Shown piece after piece: positions 29,101 to 40,333 of a stretch of 64,000 nt of DNA. Where the stretch lies: assembly GCA_945859605.1 (NCBI GenBank), contig OX243811.1, forward strand, positions 66,333,395 to 66,397,394, in the 5' to 3' direction. The number at the start of each line of letters is the position of its first letter. The stretch's first letter is position 1. Source of the stretch: Lumbricus rubellus (lineage: Eukaryota; Annelida; Clitellata; Crassiclitellata; Lumbricidae). Under the pieces are notes generated by a model. It was not told where the DNA came from. It made no database searches and worked only from the letters and a program-made list of their open reading frames with translations. The position numbers were made by a program, and so were the translations under genes.

Positions 29101-32100
29101 AATTCAAAGGTCGGGTAAATTACGGTAAGTTAAGCAAGAAACGGCATGTGAGGTTAGGTAAGACTAGCGTCTGAATAGTAATTCAATCTGGCTTTAGATT
29201 CTTCATCTGATAGTCGTGTTGGTTTTACGAGGCTATCTGTCAACCAAACATATCGTTGTTGTAAAAAATACATTGTTTATACGGGCCAACTGCCAGCCTC
29301 AATCAGTGACAATCCTTAGAAGTTTGGTCATTGATTTTGAATAGGGCCTAGGCCTAAGCATTTGGACATAAATGAGTCGATCAGTATAATTATATTATTG
29401 ATCACCCAAATACAAGTGGATAGTGCAGACAGTCATTTGTCTATAAAATGGTATAAATTAATGGTAAGAGACCAAATGATCTGTCAACAAATATCGTCCT
29501 AGTACACCTGTAAGTTATTCTTGAACTGACACCCGGTAGCGAGTTTCCAAAGGCCTGTGTGGCCCAGCGCGTGCGATTTCCTATTGGGCAGTAATACTGG
29601 AAGAGGCGATTTCCGTAGGGGAGGAGGTTGTCGAGTACAATGTCTGGCCCAATGTCTGGCCCATCCCTTCGTAGACTATCAACAACACGTGCGTGATCGG
29701 CAGGCTCTGACGATTTTTGACGAATTGCAATGTAAAACGTTTAAAATTTCTTACAAATGACCCTACGTATGGAGGAACATTTTGCACAGGTAATCTTTAG
29801 CGCTCTTTATCGTTAAATTTAAGCATGGTTATAACATAGAAGACCTATTATAGTGTTTTTCGCGTATAGGGTAAGGTTTCGCGTCGTGACGTTTGGTTAG
29901 GGTTAGTGTTAGGGTTAGTGTCGTCATTAGATTCTTATGATTTTTGCGTCGTGAGGGTCGGTTAGGGTTAGTGTTAGGGTTAGTGTCGTCATTAGATTCT
30001 TATGATTTTTGCGTCGTGAGGGTCGGTTAGGGTTAGTGTTAGGGTTAGTGTCGTCATTAGATTCTTGATTTTTGCGTTGGTTGTTTAGCAGTTGTTGGTC
30101 AAGCTAATAGCCAACACTGCAGCTTCACCAACAACTGCTAACATCAACTACCTTCTCCCCCTACGGTCTTCGCCTCTTCCAGTGTTGCTGCCCAATGGGA
30201 GGTCGTGGGCGTTGGGCCGTGCAGGCTTTTGGAAACACGCCACCCGGTAGGCAGACTTTTAAGTGCAATAGACAGGGAATCCCAAAACAGTGGTCCATAT
30301 GTTCGAACGCCATGCTGACAAAATATAGCGATGTAGCCTACATACCTCGTAGATAGGCTAGTAGACCAAGTTGATTGACGACAGTGCATTACAGTCACGC
30401 ACCTCAAAGGGTTTTTTAAAGCTAGGGGTCAAAGTTTGCAGATATTGGATGCGAGTGAACTTTGTGCACATAAACAGCCCCGTTTGCATTTTTTTTTATT
30501 GCATTCATAATGCAATATTTTCAGATAATAGAATAAGGATTTTTGTTTGACATTGTACCGGTAGCTTATTAGGCCAATTGACATAGACCCCTAATAATTA
30601 TTATTATTTTCACGACTCAATTCTGTAAGGTTGACAAAATGGTTAAGCGAGCAAGTAAGAGGCCAAAATGAGATTGCAATATGACATTTTTTTAGGCTAG
30701 GAATAAGTTAAAGAATGCCCCAATAATGCACCTTTACAATCATTTCCCAAGACTCTTCAGGGGTCGCAATCATTTCCCAAGACTCTTCAGGGGTCAGACC
30801 AAGCGAAAAATATAAGCCACTGTTCCTACTCAAACCTTGAGTGCACGGACATCAAATCCAGACTTGGGCCTATATAATTATAACTACTAAAAACTAGGCA
30901 TACAGTACGAGCTTTGGACGCTAAAACTTAAACTGCCGCTAAATCTGAATAAAGCGCGAATAGAATGCCACCGGAAAATGAAAATTTGAAACATAAACAC
31001 AAGTGAATAAAAATCAGACACAAATAAGAACAATGATACAATTCACTTAACACGCCCACTGCTCGTAATCTGACAGTGCCAGTCCTCAAGTTCGGGTAAA
31101 GGGGGAGGGTCACACTATTGTACGAATAAAAATGTCTTTGAACAACAGAACCCCGCACCTTCGTTACGCCAGAGTAACAGACTGACTCCAGATCCTGAAC
31201 TGACTATATAATTATACTTAATGTTTAATGCGTTTCGTGCAATAAGTTTGCTCTGTAAATTCTTTAATGCAATATGCGTTCAACTTGTTAAACCAATGGA
31301 CAATCGTAAAGTCTGATGACCAACCTTCCTTCTATGAGTCTTCACTCTCATGTCACCCACGCACATTTCTCGTGAACGATGTCATGCTGTCCTGCCATCT
31401 CAATTATTGGATAGATAACGGAGAAAGGAGAAAGGAGAGGGGGAATTAACCACGGGTGAGATGTCGGACACGGGGGAGGCACATAAACTACGAACTCCAG
31501 ACATATATTCAGTTAAGATGACATAGTACTATCTATATTCTATACTGACATCAGAGAAGAAAGTGTTGACAAAGAGACTTGGAATAAAATGATGGAACGA
31601 TAATCATGTCTAGAATAATAGTAGAATATTATCGTTTCACACCTTATGCTTATCAAAATCAATCATACGATAGACCTACCTTATCATATCTGTGTAATCG
31701 CAAAGTATACCTTGTCACAAATACCTTATCTTACCATACCTTGTTGTAATAACCTAACTGTGTGTGATGCTCTAATACGCAGAATAGCCGGACACTTAGA
31801 AAACCTGGACGAAATAGAGAGAAGTCTTTGGGGGGGGGGGGGGAGGAGCATAGACTGAAAGTAAGCTCCTCGAGGGTGGAGGTCTGGATTAGAGGATGCA
31901 TGGAAGATGGCTGATGATCGTCTGTGGTTGGCGGTCAACTGGTTTGACTTGAATGTACTAGACAGAATATTTCCTCCTAAGGTTAGACGTATAAGAATTA
32001 ATTTAACCCAAGGTCACAAATCTCCCTTGTGACGACGAGTGTGAATTAAACATACGGTCGTTTCAATAATAAAGCAATCAGAGGCCACGATAAAAATTAT

Positions 32101-33375
32101 GGGATGTATAACGTCAATAAGAACAGAAATTTCATCAGCAATCAAAACAGTGGTTAGAAAACTAGAGGAGTAAGCGGTGCCTCCTGGACCACATTGGCGT
32201 CCATAATTGGCAGACAACATAGTGTTCGCAATGACTATAATAGCGGCACAGTATGGCCTATATACCAAGATGCGTCCATGGGTTGGAGGGGGGGGGGGGT
32301 AACGAGAGTTGGTATACGGTTCGCCGCACACGATGACGCTACCGCGGTGTAGTCCCTCGTTGGTAGAGTGATTCTACTGATTGTTTATTCTGTGTAGACT
32401 GTCTCCCGTCCCTGCATGCGTCTCTTTCGAACTGAACTGAGCTGGTTCTGCAGTGCATTGGACTGTGATTTCAGAAGGCGAGACTTTTACTTCTACCATA
32501 AAACATCGACTCCTCTGCCTTCTATGTGTAATGACATATGATCGTCATCAACAGAACCGGTTTAAACTGCTCTTTTTGCTCCTCACGTTGGTCGCTTTTA
32601 TCATCGGACTGCATGAGAGCTTCTCTATGCAGCGATCTGATATTTATAAAGCAACTTCAGTCAATTCTAGAGTAATATTCCGATGACAGAAATAAATCAG
32701 AAGCCGTTACAGACAACTTGGGCCGCATCATGAGAGAGGGAGAAACTCTTCCTAAGAACCATAACTGAGAGAAGAATGGTGCGTAAAAAGACAAGAGGAA
32801 GACCGAGGATGACGACGTCATTGAATTGGATAGGCTAATGTTGAAGGATGGTTATAGCAAGTCAAACAAGAGAACCAAACAACACGTGACGAATGATGCC
32901 ATTGGTCTGCACTTGATTAATTTGAGATTTAAAAGTTTGGGAAGGCATAGGGCCTACAGTCTCAAAGGCAGAGACGCCTGGATCGGCGCTTTAACCAGTG
33001 TGTCTAGCTTTTGAGGGATTCTCTTCATCTAACTGTGAGACCCGAAGACTTTGCCCTTATTATATAGGCCTAGTGTAACTGAACTCTTCTTTCTTTTGAT
33101 TTTCTGCCTTTCAGTGCAAGTTAATAAGCGGATTGCTTAATATAGTCCACCCTTTCCGGCCAGTGGGTCCATACTGATTAAAAAGCTCAGTGCTTGCTTG
33201 TCGCAAACTATAAATGTGAAGTCTCATTCACCGATTCGAACTAATTAAAACGCACTACCATAAAATCTAAACACAGGACACCCATTTGCATAACGGCTAC
33301 CCACTGGTACCCAGTGAAACTGTATCAACAACAAAACCATGTCCATAAACAGTCTATAAAATTAATAGCAAAAAA

Positions 33376-33423
<48 letters not shown>

Positions 33424-33695
33424 TCCTACTAACCTCCGCTTGACACAACCTCCGATCGTTTAACCGTTCGATGCCTTCTTCGTGGTTCTGGTTGTGGTAT
33501 AATTCTCCTTACGAACAGTTGCTGCTGTTCCGTCGTCGTGGTGTTGACGTTCATTTCCGTTGATGATGGCGGAGGTGGTGGATGTGGTGGTGGATGACCG
33601 GGGAATGCGGCAGCATAGATGGTTGGAATGCTGACGGATAGCAAGACTAAGGCGATGATGATGAGCGACGAAGGACCCATAGAACCGACGACCAT
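26031..33695 (-). CDS. Secreted LDL-receptor class A domain precursor (prohormone-4-like), 3 exons
   Basis: Spliced minus-strand gene: exons 33695-33434, 27045-26891 and 26111-26031, 498 nt, 165 residues. All junctions are GT-AG and in phase. Residues 1-28 form a signal peptide (hydrophobic LIIIALVLL, cut after IYA). Next is a Pro-rich stretch, a glycosylation sequon at N51, and basic sites RR63-64, RRR72-74 and KR79-80. Six cysteines (89, 101, 110, 117, 123, 134) with LCNG, DCP and EDE give one LDLa domain with a near-intact calcium site. The tail is ITSHINSAIRNLG. From memory, arthropod and mollusc prohormone-4 precursors have the same order (signal, dibasic region, LDLa, short helical tail), so a neurosecretory peptide or protein is plausible. 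Any secreted LDLa protein remains possible. No exon appears on its own as a convincing gene. Confidence 0.72.
26891..27045 (-). CDS. LDLa precursor exon 2 (LDL-receptor class A domain)
   Basis: 2 nt plus 51 codons. All six LDLa cysteines lie here, with motifs RFPCPL, LCNGRYDCP and EDENPVTCFFYKF. Acceptor aaattgcag, strong donor gtaagt. This reading frame differs from the open frame that covers the interval. Confidence 0.82.
27852..28875. mobile_element. Dead Tc1/mariner element
   Basis: Terminal inverted repeats CAGGGTGGCCCAAAAAAA(T) / inverted CAGGGTGGCCCAAAAAAA with TA on both sides (27850-51, 28876-77). The minus strand carries transposase remains. Inserted in intron 1 of the LDLa gene. 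Confidence 0.92.
27968..28515 (-). pseudogene. Mariner transposase remnant
   Basis: Pieces in order: an N-terminal helix-turn-helix-like part, RTIWFTDKKILSFATPVNFQ with the second catalytic Asp (the usual DEK is DKK), NDRIYSVESKKR, then a frame change to MVSVGVSRLQKVVEKQGPAR. The segment that would hold the last catalytic Asp is deleted. Non-functional. Confidence 0.8.
28878..29520. other. Intronic stretch with a TAGGCCTA cluster
   Basis: No gene recognised. Several close copies of GTAGGCCTA around 28970-29070. Part of LDLa intron 1. Confidence 0.4.
29531..30250. repeat. Inverted repeat pair flanking a tandem array
   Basis: About 110-bp arms at 29531-29645 and 30135-30250 in opposite orientation; shared words include TTTCCAAA, GGCCCA, ATTGGGCAG and ACTGGAAGAGGCGA. 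They enclose the TTAGGG-containing array. Could be the ends of an unnamed element. Confidence 0.65.
29881..30076. repeat. 65-bp tandem repeat with interstitial TTAGGG motifs
   Basis: Three copies, gcgtcgtga at 29881, 29946 and 30011 (period 65). Each contains GGTTAGGGTTAGTGTTAGGG, i.e. short runs of the metazoan telomere hexamer. Confidence 0.92.
30738..30796. repeat. 30-bp direct duplication
   Basis: caatcatttcccaagactc followed by ttcaggggtc, twice in tandem. Confidence 0.9.
30800..32690. other. LDLa intron 1, no gene recognised
   Basis: Short frames on both strands (30928, 31646, 32014, 32453) show no domain. G runs lie at about 31831-31842 and 32289-32299. Confidence 0.4.
32690..33015 (+). 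mobile_element. Decayed non-LTR retrotransposon fragment
   Basis: LGRIMREGETL, RRMVRKKTRGRPRMTTSLNW and a WIGALTSVSS end resemble the ...GRKxRGRPRxxxxD... ORF2 C-terminus of RTE-like LINEs. Contains stops and frame changes. Confidence 0.55.
33378..33420. repeat. (GT)n microsatellite
   Basis: About 21 perfect GT units, starting 14 nt into LDLa intron 1, just after the exon 1 donor. Confidence 0.95.
33434..33695 (-). CDS. LDLa precursor exon 1 (signal peptide, Pro-rich and dibasic region)
   Basis: 87 codons plus 1 nt; donor GGAG|gttagt. The frame is open upstream to 33737, but the codon there is TTG. The first ATG is at 33695 (MVVGSMG) and a second at 33680. A TATA box about 65 nt upstream fits a start at 33695. 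Confidence 0.72.
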
Positions 33696-33759
33696 GCAAC
33701 CAACGCCACACTCACACACCAACAACAGACTGCGCAAAGGTCGGACGACGGATGGCGAA

Positions 33760-33765
33760 TTTATA
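33760..33765 (-). promoter_or_regulatory. TATA box of the LDLa precursor gene
   Basis: GGTATAAATTC on the minus strand. Initiation 25-30 nt downstream would fall near 33735, giving a leader of about 40 nt before the ATG at 33695. Confidence 0.5.
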
Positions 33766-33799
33766 CCGAACAGGTGTCGCGCGAATCTCTGTCGTCCTC

Positions 33800-34091
33800 C
33801 TTATTGTCTGTCTGTCTCTCTGTCTCTATATGTCTGCCTATACGTTCTGGTCTCTCTGTTTCTTTATCTGTCTATAAAATAATCATCATCATCATCAGGC
33901 ACCATGGGCTCAACGCCCGTAGGTGTCCAAAAGACATAAAAAATTATGTCTCTGTTTAATTCTGTTCTACTATCACTTTCTGAAGGTCTCTTCGTCTGTG
34001 TGTGTGCATGGCTGTCTGTCTGTATCTCTGTCTGTCTGTCTGTCTATCTCTCTCTCGGCTTCTCGCTGTTTACTCTCTTTCTCTGTATCTA

Positions 34092-34122
<31 letters not shown>

Positions 34123-34135
34123 CCCTCCTTTAGCT
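33800..34135. repeat. TCTG/TCTC-rich low-complexity region
   Basis: Interrupted (TCTG)n runs around 33806-33880, 34015-34050 and 34090-34125. They generate spurious frames on both strands. Confidence 0.85.
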
Positions 34136-34570
34136 TTCTGCTCCACCAGCGTATGCTCTCGGTGGCTCAACCAGTTGTAGGAAATTCCAGAGAGCCACCT
34201 GTTGAATGATGATCGTCTTAGATTGACGAGACAGTTGCCAACAGTTGCATCTCAATGACTAACATCTTCTGGCACTTCCAGCATCAGCAGCAGTGGCTTG
34301 AGCTTTTATACATCTTATTGTAGATGAATGGGCGATGGTATACACATGGAAACTCCAATAGACGTAATAATGTTCAATAATAATTATAAGAATAATTGCG
34401 TAACTGATGTCAATATTATACCTGGCAACTCATGCATCTAAGTCTGTCACAATTAACCCATCAGAACTTACTGCGCTCTGTCCATAATTTTCCCGTGGTA
34501 TGGCGCAGTTGCTGTTAATCTATTAATCCACTGCAACTTCATCCTGACGCAGTTTAAGTGATAAATGTAC
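34136..34570. other. No gene recognised
   Basis: Region between the simple repeats upstream of the LDLa promoter and the 3' end of the LINE. Confidence 0.4.
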
Positions 34571-36576
34571 ATGTATTATTTATTATTATTTATTGCCAAC
34601 GAAACAAAATAAACATAAGTACAAACAGTGGGTAGTGAACGGTCTCTAGGCAACAGGAAGCCCGGAAAAAGCTAAGAGCTTATATCAACCTGGCCCCTAA
34701 TGAACAATTACATTTTAGTCAACGTTTCATATCACACAATTGTAATCAACCATGTTCTGGTGAGACCATAGTAATGTTAGTACTGATAGCAATGACCATA
34801 ATTCTACAGCAATATAGCAAGATCATCAGTACAAAATTATATAAGCAAAATTAAATTGAAACACAGGTGCAAAATATAGGATAGCAAATAAAAAAGAAAT
34901 GAAAACACAATTAAGAAAAACAACAGCCAAAACTAAAAAGAAAAGATGCTGAGGAATACATAAGTTGCTTAGAAAGACCTGTTTAGCATTCGGCATACTT
35001 CAGTAAGAAGCCTGATTTAACTTCCCTTTTGAATTTAGGTACAGATTTTTCTTGTTTAAGATCAACAGATAGAGAATTCCATAAACGAGGTCCTAGGACC
35101 TGGAGATTATGTGCTCTGGAGGCAGTTCGCGCATAAGGGACAACGTAATTGGACGCGGTCCTGGTGTTATAAGAATGGATTTGATCAACTGTTATAAAAT
35201 AATTACAAAATTGTTTAGGTAACAATTTGTTTACAAACTTAAACATGAGCACAAGTTTTGATAAATGAGATAATTCATAAATTTTTAATATTCCCAACCT
35301 ATAAAACAAGGGATTTGAATGAGAAAGGTAACTGGAATAGGTCATTATTCTTACAGCAGCTTTCTGGAGCCTTAAGATGCGGTCTAGATTCCCAGATTTA
35401 TATGGTGACGACCATACAGAACAGCAGTATGTCAAGTGTGGCTCGAGTAAAGTATGGTATAACAGTTTTAGGTTATCGGCATCAAGAATATGACCAACTC
35501 GGTAGAGTATGCCCACGATTTTAGATACCTTGTTTACTACCAAATCTACATGTTTCTTCCATTTAAGGTCATCAGAGAACACCACCCCAAGAAATTTGAT
35601 TTCACGCACTCGATTCAAAGAAACCCCGTTTATCGTAATGTTAACATCAGTATCAGAAAACAATTTTCTACTAAATACCATAAAGCAGGTTTTTTGTAGG
35701 TTCAGAGAAAGCAAGTTAGCTGCAAACCAATGACAAATTTCTTCCAGTTTACTATTTAATGATGCAGCCAAAAGGATAGGACAATAGCCAGTTGCAAAGA
35801 TGTTCGTGTCGTCTGCAAACATGATCAAACTCAAGTCAGTCACTGATTGGATATCATTTACATACAAAAGAAATAACAGGGGGCCGAGTATAGAGCCCTG
35901 CGGGACGCCACATATTATAGGTAAGAAAGATGAAGAGGTATTATTGAGAGAAACGTATTGGTATCTATTAGTTAAATAATTTGTGAACCACTTTAGAGGG
36001 GTGCCCCTTATTCCGTAGTGTTCAAGTTTATGCAAGAGTATTTCATGGTTCACAGTGTCAAAAGCCTTCGAGAGATCTAAAAAAATTCCAATTGTAGTCT
36101 GTTGGTCATCTAAAGATTTACTAATTTGGTTAGTAAGATCAAGTATGGCCAATTCTGTGGAAAGATTTTTCCTGAACCCATACTGGGTATCTGCAAGCAG
36201 ATTGTTGTGTTGCACAAAAGCGGTAAGCCTTGAGTACACAATTTTTTCTAGCAGTTTGGAGAAGGGTGATAATATAGATATGGGACGGTAATTAGAGACC
36301 TTTAATTTATCTCCAGACTTAAAGATTGGAATGATTTTTGCTATTTTCAGTTGGTCTGGGAAAATACCTTGCACTAATGACTGGTTGAAAACATCAGCTA
36401 AAACACAAGAAACTTCAAAAGAGCAATGTTTTAAAATCATGGTTGAGATATCATCATGGCCCCTGCTCTGGGAATTATTCATTAAAGCAATAGTGTCTAT
36501 AATTTCAGAGGGCGTTACAGGGGTAAAGAAAATTGATTGCGTGGTTCTGCATTTTAGGTAGTCCTGAGGTTTATTA
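34571..36576 (-). mobile_element. 5'-truncated LINE with intact reverse transcriptase frame
   Basis: Minus-strand element whose homology stops abruptly at about 36576 and whose 3' UTR ends in a (TAAATAATAA) tail near 34573-34592. The endonuclease half is absent. No target duplication was found. Confidence 0.85.
34983..36576 (-). CDS. LINE ORF2: reverse transcriptase and C-terminus (partial)
   Basis: The ATG at 36482 opens 499 residues, but the same frame is open and homologous up to about 36576, so the ATG is internal. Visible RT motifs: KIIPIFKSGDK, NYRPISILSPFSKLLEK, QYGFRKNLST, FLDLSKAFDTVNH, GVPQGSILGPLLFLLYVND and the catalytic MFADDTNIF (FADD). A maturase-like region follows, then the LGPRLWNSLS terminus. 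No stop or frameshift occurs over more than 1.5 kb, so the insertion is young. CR1/L2/Jockey-type by these motifs. It lacks the endonuclease and is not autonomous. Confidence 0.93.
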
Positions 36577-36908
36577 GATCTCAGGAGACACCAAACTCTC
36601 TCAGCATTGTGAATCTCGGTCTAGGAACAGATATCTTTCGCGGGTAGTCTGCAGGCAATACTAAGCTGACATTGACGAACCAATGCGCTGCCAGGTAGGA
36701 AGCCAGTGTCATGTTTTCAACACAATTATATATAGCTGCTGTTGGCATGACCAAATTTAGGGTTTTGTCCAATTAAACGTGATGCGTAGCGTAAGACTCA
36801 ATTAAGGCACATTATTCGATTGGATGGGAGGCCAGAGTATAGTGACGAGCAATAGTCAGGGCAGGCTGTTAAATGAAAGAATGGGCTTGGGTGGTGACAG
36901 TATGGTGA

Positions 36909-37045
36909 CATGTATGTATGTATGTATGTATGTACATGTATGTATGTATGTATGTATGTATGTATGTATGTATGTATGTATGTATGTATGTATGTATGTA
37001 TGTATGTATGTATGTATGTATGTATGCATGTATGTATGTATGTAG
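36909..37045. repeat. (ATGT)n microsatellite
   Basis: About 33 near-perfect ATGT units. The Met/Tyr/Val and His/Thr/Tyr frames across it are artefacts. Confidence 0.95.
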
Positions 37046-38115
37046 GCTATATATGCACGAATGTATGAATACATGTATGTATGCATACATGCATGCATGT
37101 ATGCTTTTACGTGTGTAAAGTAAGTAAGTAAGTACGTAAGTATGTAATTAAGTATGTAGGTATATTCCTTGTTACTTGCACATGCATCATACGGGGCAAA
37201 CAACATCATTTATAATACATCGAAGTAATAATTTGTAATAAAAGCAGGATGGAATCACAAGATGAATGAGATGTCAGATATATTAGTGTCAAAAGTCAAC
37301 TACACAGCCTGCTGGTGTTGAATCCCTTACCAATTAATGAATCATGGCGGCGTGACATCTCTAGACTAAACGTGAGCGAGATCTGAGGGAGTATCGAGTT
37401 ACAAAGCAGATCTTTGAGGACGTGCCTGGGTTCATTGAGGATAGCAGCAAAGAGAGATTCGCCTTCCTTTGAACATAACTTGGTAAATGTAGGAGTAATA
37501 GTTGGAAAAAAACTTCTGTCGTATCAGCTTTCTTTTAATAGCAGACAGACCCTGTTTACTGACCCTGTTTGCAAAGGCCACACATGCTGGTGAAGCATAC
37601 GGCATTCGTACGGCTGTGTTGGAACGCACAGCATCATGGAGTTGGTTGGCTGTCGAATCATGCGACAAAAGGACGCGAAGTGTGTAAAAAAGCTGGCTGG
37701 AAATTAAGAACATAAGACATTTTTCATTGACATTTCAAAAATGTAAATTTCTCACTAAAATGTCGATTTCTCATTTTCACTTTGTGGTCTAGTGAGACCA
37801 AATTTGTTAAAAACCTCCAAAAAGTAGAAGTTCAAAGTATGGCTGTCGGTTGGCCATGATGCCGGGCGATCCAGAGGCAATTAAGTGCCTCTGTGTTACT
37901 GTAGGTTACAGACGTCCTCACGCCCACTCACTCATCCCAGTCCTTGTTGAACGCCTATGTTTAGTTGAACATTTCAGACACCTAACGATTCACTAATGTA
38001 ATATTTTATTTCTTGCTTATTCTCTAGGTGTCAGCACTGGACACGACGCATGTATTATGACATTTTTCGATTTGAATCGGTATCACGGTATTTTCAATGC
38101 AACTTTAGAAAATGT
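37046..38115. other. No gene recognised
   Basis: A GTAA-type run near 37117-37150, otherwise unremarkable. The minus-strand frame at 37432 has no known domain. Confidence 0.4.
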
Positions 38116-38123
38116 AGGTCTAT

Positions 38124-38891
38124 CAGGACCGGATTTACATGTAAGCCAACTAAGCAACTGCTTAGGGCCTCCGGAATCTGGGGGCCTCCAAAAGTGAGCT
38201 AAAGAAAAACATTCAGTGGCTTATAAATTGTAACTTAGAAATATTGACAATTTGTACAAGATAGAAAATATAAATAACATGAGGCATTCAATTTTGATTC
38301 AATTATAAACATTTTAGGCCTATATAGCCTACTTTTAGTTAATTGGATGTCAGCCATGTTGACCCCTAATGTCCTTCAACTTAGAGAAAGTGGCCCTCGT
38401 GTCCTCCAACTTAGAAAGAGTGACCCTGAAGTCAAAAAAGGTTGGGAACCAAGGGCGGATACAGAAACTTTTAACGGGAGTGGGGGGGGGGGGGCAAAAA
38501 AAGTCTACGTCTTGGGTCTGGGGAAAAAATTTCGTGTGCGCCCCAAAAAGTTGATGACTTTTTTTATTTTAGTCATCTGCCAAAATTTCGGGAAAATCGT
38601 ACCATATCTACATTGCTCCACATCATGTTCAATCCAAATGGGGGGGGGGCACGATACATGGGTATTCCTAAATGGGGGCATGGCCGGATAAGCCTCCCTG
38701 GATCCGCCCCTGTTGGGAACCACTGCGTTAGAGACTAACAGTTGCTGTATTTGATCAAATATGGATTATTGGTGCAATGTGCATTAGGAATATACTTAGA
38801 ACTAGCAATATGCATTTTGTCTGTTTTTATTATTAAGTGGGCCTCATAATTGAAATTGCTTAGGGCCTCACTCTGCTCAAATCCGGCCCTG
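38124..38891. mobile_element. hAT-type element (outer) with 8-bp target duplication
   Basis: Ends CAGGACCGGATTTAC and, inverted, CAGGGCCGGATTTGAG. Direct repeat aggtctat at 38116-38123 and 38892-38899. GGGCCTC words at both sub-ends. No coding capacity. Interrupted by a second hAT MITE. Confidence 0.9.
38450..38712. mobile_element. hAT-type MITE nested in the outer element
   Basis: 263 bp. Ends CAAGGGCGGATACAG and, inverted, CAGGGGCGGATCCAGGG. Direct repeat ttgggaac at 38442-38449 and 38713-38720. G runs lie near both ends. Confidence 0.92.
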
Positions 38892-39049
38892 AGGTCTATA
38901 ACTACTTTTCAAAAGGGTTGTTGCCCAACAAATGAGGAGACACTTTTGAGAAGTGCCTTCAAGCGTTTTATCGGTCTAAATTATTATTCGCCACGAATAC
39001 ATGGCAGTGTGCATGACATCATTAATTTTCATGAATCTAACGTCTGCTT

Positions 39050-39370
39050 TGGCGAGAATCCTTCTAATCAATCTAGCTTTCTTTTAGGCAAGAATTCGTT
39101 TAATCAATCCAGCTTCCTATTAGGCAAGAATTCTTTTAATCAATCCAGCTTCAGCTTGAGGAACAACTGCTCTTCATCAATCCAACTTCTTTTTAAATGA
39201 CAGCCATTGTCATCAATCCAAGTTGTCTAACTCAAATTTAGGCAAGCATCTTCTCATCAGTCCCACTTCGAATTCCATGAATCTATCTGATGAAAATTTA
39301 TTTTAATCAATTCGGCTTCTTGGGCATTAGCCTATTAGGCAAGAATGTTTTTCGTAATCCAAATTGAATT
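39050..39370. repeat. Degenerate minisatellite, block A
   Basis: Repeated aatcaatccagctt and ggcaagaattctttt units of about 40 bp, well conserved near 39055-39160 then decaying. Confidence 0.75.
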
Positions 39371-40333
39371 CGACCAACGCTTAAAATCTTTCAGTGGCCA
39401 ATAAATTATTTATAACGCTAAAACGATAGATTAGCCTAGGCTACTTTTGACAACGAGTCCTATACTAATAATTAATAGGCCTACAAAGTTGTGCTTAACA
39501 TAAGCCTAGGCCTACTTAATAAAAAATCTTCGTTTAATTAGAAAATGATACCAATAAGGGTGACACACCGCACCCAGTTACACGTCAAAGCACATTAAAT
39601 ATAAACAACAACAAAAATAATTTGAACATAACAATGTCATTAATGGGCGGCAAAGAGAAGCGAGCGTAAAAAAGTTTCATACGAAGTCGTGCCTCCTTAA
39701 TTTCGAATAAAGTACTATATAATGCTCCCACTACCATCGAGTATAATAATAATTAATTCAGTACCTTCAATAGTTTTTACCCATCCCTGCGGCAGTCCCC
39801 TCCTCTGCCGTCTAATTCCGCCATCGACAAAGCATTCAATCGTAACTGATTTGTTAGGAGCGGCGCTAACGAAGCAGAACTATCTGCACTGGTCGGGAGT
39901 TGAACTCGACCTCTCTCGGTTGACGGTCCAGTAGGCTGACCACCACCACCACTATCACGATTCACCGCTACAGACGATAGCGACCACTGAATGAAAAACG
40001 GTCGACTGTAGTTTACCTCTCCTCCTCAATATTATGATTTTTCGTTCTCGACCATAAACAAAAACTGATAAAGTCGACATGAATTTGACCGATGGCGCGC
40101 CATATGCACTGCAGAAACAAAATCGCACAGGGTATGGTAAGAATGACTTTTATGCACCACAAAATAATTTGCACGCCGACAGCACTCTGGGTATTCGATG
40201 ATTGCGGTTTGGAATCTGTTTGAAACTCTGTTTAAAGAACTCGAATGCATGTAAGTGATTCGGGAACGCCTATTCCGCATATTAAAATTAATAGTGTTCT
40301 GCTTTCGCAATCAGCTGGTTCTTTATGTGGCTT
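39371..40333. other. No gene recognised
   Basis: Contains TAGGCCTA words around 39430-39515. Short frames at 39722-39965 and 40032-40310 have no domain. Confidence 0.4.

Noticed and set aside
29881..30076. True chromosome end
   Set aside because: Only short TTAGGG runs within a 65-bp unit, with ordinary sequence on both sides.
33696..33737. Upstream start for the LDLa precursor (frame open to 33737)
   Set aside because: The codon at 33735-33737 is TTG, and the TATA box would place transcription start near it. The ATG at 33695 is preferred.
33774..34209. Several Leu/Ser/Cys-rich frames and their antisense
   Set aside because: Generated by (TCTG)n repeats.
36824..37209. Met/Cys/Val and His/Thr/Tyr repeat frames
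   Set aside because: Generated by the (ATGT)n microsatellite.
39050..39380. CRISPR-like repeat block
   Set aside because: Units are degenerate and variable in length; an animal minisatellite.
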